From: Dehalococcoidia bacterium
GTDB taxonomy: Bacteria; Chloroflexota; Dehalococcoidia; JACPQF01
Assembly (NCBI GenBank): GCA_030650265.1
Contig: JAUSEJ010000297.1
Coordinates: forward strand, 1-8,596
Length of the DNA stretch: 8,596 bases
Direction of reading: 5' to 3'
The position numbers and the translations under genes are program-made. Below the pieces are notes generated by a model that was given only the letters and a program-made list of their open reading frames with translations, was not told the origin of the DNA and made no database searches. Positions 6,035-8,596 of the stretch are shown here, in pieces (within the stretch, counting starts at the first letter, position 1; each line of letters begins with the position of its first letter).

Positions 6035-6088
6035 GTCCGTCATTTCGTAGGGGCGAACGGCCGTTCGCCCTCGCAGGTTCAGACGGAC
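6035..6088 (+). repeat. Nested palindromic repeat in the mazG leader
   Basis: GGGCGAACGG and CCGTTCGCCC form a perfect 20-bp palindrome at 6051-6070, preceded by TAG at 6048-6050. Outer 7-bp arms GTCCGTC (6035-6041) and GACGGAC (6082-6088) enclose it. The core is of the TAGGGGCGAACGG type, a sequence that recurs as a dispersed repeat in many environmental genomes. It shares the TAGGGGC beginning with the 245-272 palindrome. In mazG mRNA it would make a strong hairpin. Confidence 0.7.
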
Positions 6089-6153
6089 AAAGCCCGATCG
6101 GAAGAAATAGCGTAACTCGCCTTCACGGCTGACTCGTTCTAAGGAGAAAAGCT

Positions 6154-7596
6154 CTGACCATCACCATCGCCGGCTTGGGACCCGGGTCGAAGAACCAACT
6201 CACTCTCGAGGCCCTTCAGGTTCTCGATAAATCAGCAAAGACGTACCTTCGCACGGCCAAGCATCCCGTCGTGAAGACTCTGCCTGCCCTAGACAAAGCC
6301 ACTAGCTTCGACTACCTCTACGATCAGGCCCGGACCTTCGAGGCAGTGTATACCGCTATAGTCGATATCTTGATCGAGGCCGGCCGTAGACACCATATCG
6401 TCTATGCTGTACCTGGCGATCCTTTGGTAGGCGAGGCAACTGTGAGGAGTATCCTCATCAGGGCTGAGGCAGAGGGTATCCCCATCAAGATCGTCCACGG
6501 CCTGAGTTTCCTCGAGCCCGTCTTCGGCGCCTTGAAGTTGGACCCCATCGAGCACGGTCTACAGATCGTCGACGCCCAGGATCCCGCCTTCGATGCAACC
6601 AAACCGGCCATCTTCTGCCAGATCTACAACCGGCGTATGGCCGGGCTTCTTAAAGTGGACCTGTTGGAGCGATACCCGGCCGAGCATCAGGTGACGCTGG
6701 TCAAGGCAGCGGGCATGGCGCGACGACAGAAGGTGGTCCAAATCCCCCTTTTCGAACTGGACCGTCGCCCCGAAGTAGATCACCTGACCTGTCTCTACGT
6801 GCCTCCACTCCACATCGAGGAGGACCTCGCCTCATTAGCGGCCTTCGAGCACATCATCGCCCGACTCCGCGGCCCTAACGGTTGCCCGTGGGACCGCGAG
6901 CAGACCCACGATTCCCTCAAGACCTATCTGCTGGAAGAAGCCTATGAGGTACTCGATGCCCTCGATTCGGGAGACCCGGACAAGCTCTGCGAGGAATTGG
7001 GCGATCTGCTGCTTCAAATACTTCTGCATTCTCAAATCGCCAAAGAGGCCGACGAATTCGACGTTCATGATGTCCTGCGAGGCATAGCCTCCAAGATCAT
7101 CAGGCGGCATCCTCACGTTTTCGGCGACATCAGGATTGCCACGTCCGCTGAACTCCTGACTAAATGGGAAGCCATCAAGAAGAAAGAACGGCCGGAAGAG
7201 GTCTCGATGCTGGCCAGCGTTCCCAAGAACATGCCCGCCCTGTCTTTCGCCCAGGCCGTGCAGAGAAGGGCCGCCAGCGTCGGGTTTGATTGGCCAACTA
7301 TCGAGGGTCCGAAAGAGAAACTGGCTGAGGAGCTATCCGAGTTCGAGGCTGAGCACGAGAAGGACGGCAAGGCAAGAGAACTGGGCGACGCCCTCTTCGC
7401 CATGGTGAATATCGCCCGCTGGGAAGGCATCGAGGCCGAGGAAGCCTTGCGCCTGGCTAACCAGCGGTTCCAGAGCCGTTTCGTGCTGATGGAGGAGATG
7501 GCACGCCAGCGGGAACTGGACCTGGCCAAGATGACGCTGGACGAATTGGACCTTCTCTGGGAACAAGCCAAGAAAACGTTGGCTTCGCAACAGTAG
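6154..7596 (+). CDS. mazG: YabN-type fusion: tetrapyrrole methylase-like domain plus MazG NTP pyrophosphohydrolase
   Basis: MazG enzymes hydrolyse (d)NTPs to NMP and pyrophosphate, cleaning the nucleotide pool. The 480-residue protein matches the fused architecture of Bacillus subtilis YabN (489). Residues 1-210 are a tetrapyrrole (corrin/porphyrin) methylase-like domain with the GLGPG loop (7-11) and VPGDPLVGE (from V86). The first MazG domain has GPNGCPWDREQT (C244), metal-binding E261-E262-x2-E265, E280-E281-x2-D284 and HPHVFGD (319-325). The second MazG repeat keeps E392-E393-x2-E396 and E409-x2-D412. The start is CTG 6154, seven nt after AAGGAG (6141-6146). No ATG, GTG or TTG exists between the upstream in-frame TGA (6130-6132) and TTG 6175, and starting at 6175 would remove the first beta strand (TITIAG). 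The natural substrate of the methylase-like domain is unknown. Confidence 0.95.
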   Translation: MTITIAGLGPGSKNQLTLEALQVLDKSAKTYLRTAKHPVVKTLPALDKATSFDYLYDQARTFEAVYTAIVDILIEAGRRHHIVYAVPGDPLVGEATVRSILIRAEAEGIPIKIVHGLSFLEPVFGALKLDPIEHGLQIVDAQDPAFDATKPAIFCQIYNRRMAGLLKVDLLERYPAEHQVTLVKAAGMARRQKVVQIPLFELDRRPEVDHLTCLYVPPLHIEEDLASLAAFEHIIARLRGPNGCPWDREQTHDSLKTYLLEEAYEVLDALDSGDPDKLCEELGDLLLQILLHSQIAKEADEFDVHDVLRGIASKIIRRHPHVFGDIRIATSAELLTKWEAIKKKERPEEVSMLASVPKNMPALSFAQAVQRRAASVGFDWPTIEGPKEKLAEELSEFEAEHEKDGKARELGDALFAMVNIARWEGIEAEEALRLANQRFQSRFVLMEEMARQRELDLAKMTLDELDLLWEQAKKTLASQQ

Positions 7597-7605
7597 ACCA
7601 AGTGA

Positions 7606-7665
7606 GTCGGCATACACCCTGGCGAGCGGCGCTATGCGGACGCCGCAGTTTATACACTCGCCGAC
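7606..7665 (+). terminator. Nested hairpin just after mazG, possible terminator
   Basis: Ten nt past the mazG stop, GTCGGC (7606-7611) can pair with GCCGAC (7660-7665). Inside, GCGGCG (7626-7631) pairs with CGCCGC (7641-7646) over a 9-nt loop. A GGCGAG/CTCGCC pair (7621-7626, 7657-7662) offers an alternative outer stem. Only a short T-rich stretch (TTTAT) follows the inner stem, so intrinsic termination is plausible but weak. Confidence 0.35.
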
Positions 7666-8086
7666 AATATTATAAGCCACTCACCCCACCATTTCGTGAT
7701 ACGCGATGTTCTGGTCTGGCCCCATGGCAGAGGACTGCGAACTGGGGGACAGAGGGGCCTGGCCGGAAATCCGTGCATAATATCGCGTAGGCTTGCGGCC
7801 GATCCCAAAGACTGCTGCCACGCCTGGGAGCCGATTCTTGGGGGCTGTTAGCCACTCAATTCACTTTCAAATGAATTCAGGAGCGGTTCGCGAGTGCATG
7901 TGGAGTAGATATATCCGAATTCGACGCCTATTCATGGCCGCCAAGCATCAGAGTTACCTACCCTGCATGGTCAAAGAACCCGTTCTGCGACCGTGAATTG
8001 GGCAACTGAGCGTAGTCCGATTGTCGGATCGCCCGGAACAATTTGTTTTCAAGCCTGCTTCGGTGCTCGTTGAGGCAGCTAAAGAC
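7666..8086. other. Gene-free convergent region with small inverted repeats
   Basis: This lies between the converging mazG and VOC genes and has no convincing reading frame on either strand. Frames present lack SD sites, use poor starts or have unstructured composition. It holds an imperfect inverted repeat TACGCGATGTT (7700-7710) / AATATCGCGTA (7779-7789) with 10 of 11 positions pairing, and a GGGGGACAG stretch between them (7744-7752). It also holds an AATTCA/TGAATT pair (7858-7863, 7872-7877) and an imperfect 24-bp palindrome at 7969-7992. No tRNA or other structured RNA was recognised. Confidence 0.5.
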
Positions 8087-8470
8087 TCAGGCGCGCTGCA
8101 CGATTTCGATGCGAATGTTGTCCGGGCCCAATACAAAGGCGAATTTGAGCGAGCCAAGGTCAATTGGCGGTCCGCTGAACTTCAGGCCCTTCCCTGTTAG
8201 CTCCTCGTATGCCACGTTGATATCTTTCACCAAAAAGCCGAAATGGTCGAGCCCGTAACGCCGTTCGGTTGAATCGCTCAAGACCGGTTCCTCGGGGAAA
8301 TTGCCTATGATAAGGATATCCTGTCCTCCCACATTCATGCCGATGGTGGGTGCGCCACGGAGCGACCGCCTATACATCTCCTGACCGCCGAAGTTGTCTG
8401 AAAGGAACTTAGCTGTGACATCAACATCGCTGGACTTGAAATGCAGGTGATCGAAAACGTATTCGGACAT
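8087..8470 (-). CDS. VOC-family (glyoxalase/bleomycin resistance/dioxygenase-like) protein
   Basis: This is a 127-residue single-module-pair vicinal oxygen chelate protein. Two beta-alpha-beta-beta-beta repeats are visible. The first runs from FDHLHFKSSD to about residue 57, and the second starts with LDHFGFLVKD (74-83) and ends with GPDNIRIEIVQ (115-125). Likely metal ligands are H8 (or H10), H76 and E122, the usual VOC pattern. The reaction cannot be told from sequence: members include lactoylglutathione lyase, methylmalonyl-CoA epimerase, ring-cleaving dioxygenases and drug-binding proteins. I chose ATG 8470 because AAGGAG (8484-8479) lies 8 nt upstream. An in-frame GTG at 8476 would sit only 2 nt from the SD. 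It is a single gene with its own promoter, convergent with mazG across about 490 bp. Confidence 0.92.
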   Translation of the reverse strand: MSEYVFDHLHFKSSDVDVTAKFLSDNFGGQEMYRRSLRGAPTIGMNVGGQDILIIGNFPEEPVLSDSTERRYGLDHFGFLVKDINVAYEELTGKGLKFSGPPIDLGSLKFAFVLGPDNIRIEIVQRA

Positions 8471-8527
8471 GAGCACTTCTCCTTGAGCTTCCTCGGATTG
8501 AGGAAGCTGTTTTCATTCTTGAGATTA

Positions 8528-8556
8528 GTTGTAAACCTTTGCAGGTGACTTGTCAA
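8528..8556 (-). promoter_or_regulatory. sigma70-like promoter for the VOC gene
   Basis: On the minus strand, a perfect TTGACA (8556-8551) is followed after 17 nt by TACAAC (8533-8528, 4/6). It leaves a leader of roughly 50 nt before ATG 8470. The remaining 8557-8596 shows nothing recognisable. Confidence 0.55.
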
Positions 8557-8596
8557 GGGGCATATCTCCTAAGTCGCGTCGGGCGTTCGGCTAATT

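Noticed and set aside
5991..6050. 19-codon Arg-rich frame in the mazG leader, possible leader peptide
   Set aside because: GAGG at 5979-5982 would serve as SD but lies upstream of the predicted transcription start (about 5985). The stop falls in the repeat and there are no repeated regulatory codons.
7333..7680. Minus-strand frame opening with a ferredoxin-like ECINCG string
   Set aside because: Only a single CxxC, no further cysteine motif, and most of it is antisense to the second MazG domain.
7602..7996. Short + strand frames (7602-7790, 7793-7996) after mazG
   Set aside because: Poor start context, no SD, no recognisable motifs, Arg/Pro/Trp scatter typical of noncoding DNA.

Overview
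The window is bacterial, with Shine-Dalgarno-led genes, sigma70-type -35/-10 boxes, mixed ATG/GTG starts and mid-range to fairly high GC. The gene set is a YabN-type methylase-MazG fusion, an Alvin-type 2[4Fe-4S] ferredoxin, a TldD/TldE pair, an FmdB zinc ribbon and a DUF1461/Lit-type membrane protein. This combination fits a Chloroflexota (Dehalococcoidia-like) or similar monoderm-type genome. The assignment is inferred from gene content only. No phage, CRISPR, transposase, rRNA or tRNA gene is recognisable.

Layout: (1) 1-185, the Ala/Pro/Arg/Glu-rich tail of a + strand gene that enters from outside. (2) 186-402, a convergent gap with a 28-bp palindromic repeat. (3) 403-4166, a leftward block: tldD, then tldE, then a DUF1003 membrane protein with its own promoter, then a ferredoxin overlapping the DUF1003 end by 20 nt. 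The DUF1003 frame is broken by one extra base in a C5 run, and the correct C-terminus reads on in the next frame. (4) 4317-4600, an fmdB-like zinc ribbon with a good promoter, divergent from tldD. (5) 4691-5913, a leftward unit made of a decayed or frame-broken lipoprotein/CARDB-like reading frame followed 1 nt later by a DUF1461 (Lit-type lipoprotein transacylase family) gene. (6) 5928-5978, two sigma70-like promoters on opposite strands that share a -35 region and fire away from each other. (7) 5979-7596, a structured leader with a second palindromic repeat, then mazG, whose only well-supported start is a CTG codon. (8) 7597-8086, about 490 bp with no recognisable gene but several inverted repeats. 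(9) 8087-8470, a leftward VOC-family gene with a clear promoter.

The genes are mostly housekeeping or quality-control functions: peptide turnover (TldD/E), nucleotide-pool cleaning (MazG), electron transfer (ferredoxin) and envelope functions (DUF1003, DUF1461). I do not see an obvious new defence or biosynthetic system. The items most worth checking are the DUF1003 frameshift, the CTG start, the shared-core divergent promoter, and the broken lipoprotein frame beside a lipoprotein-modifying enzyme.
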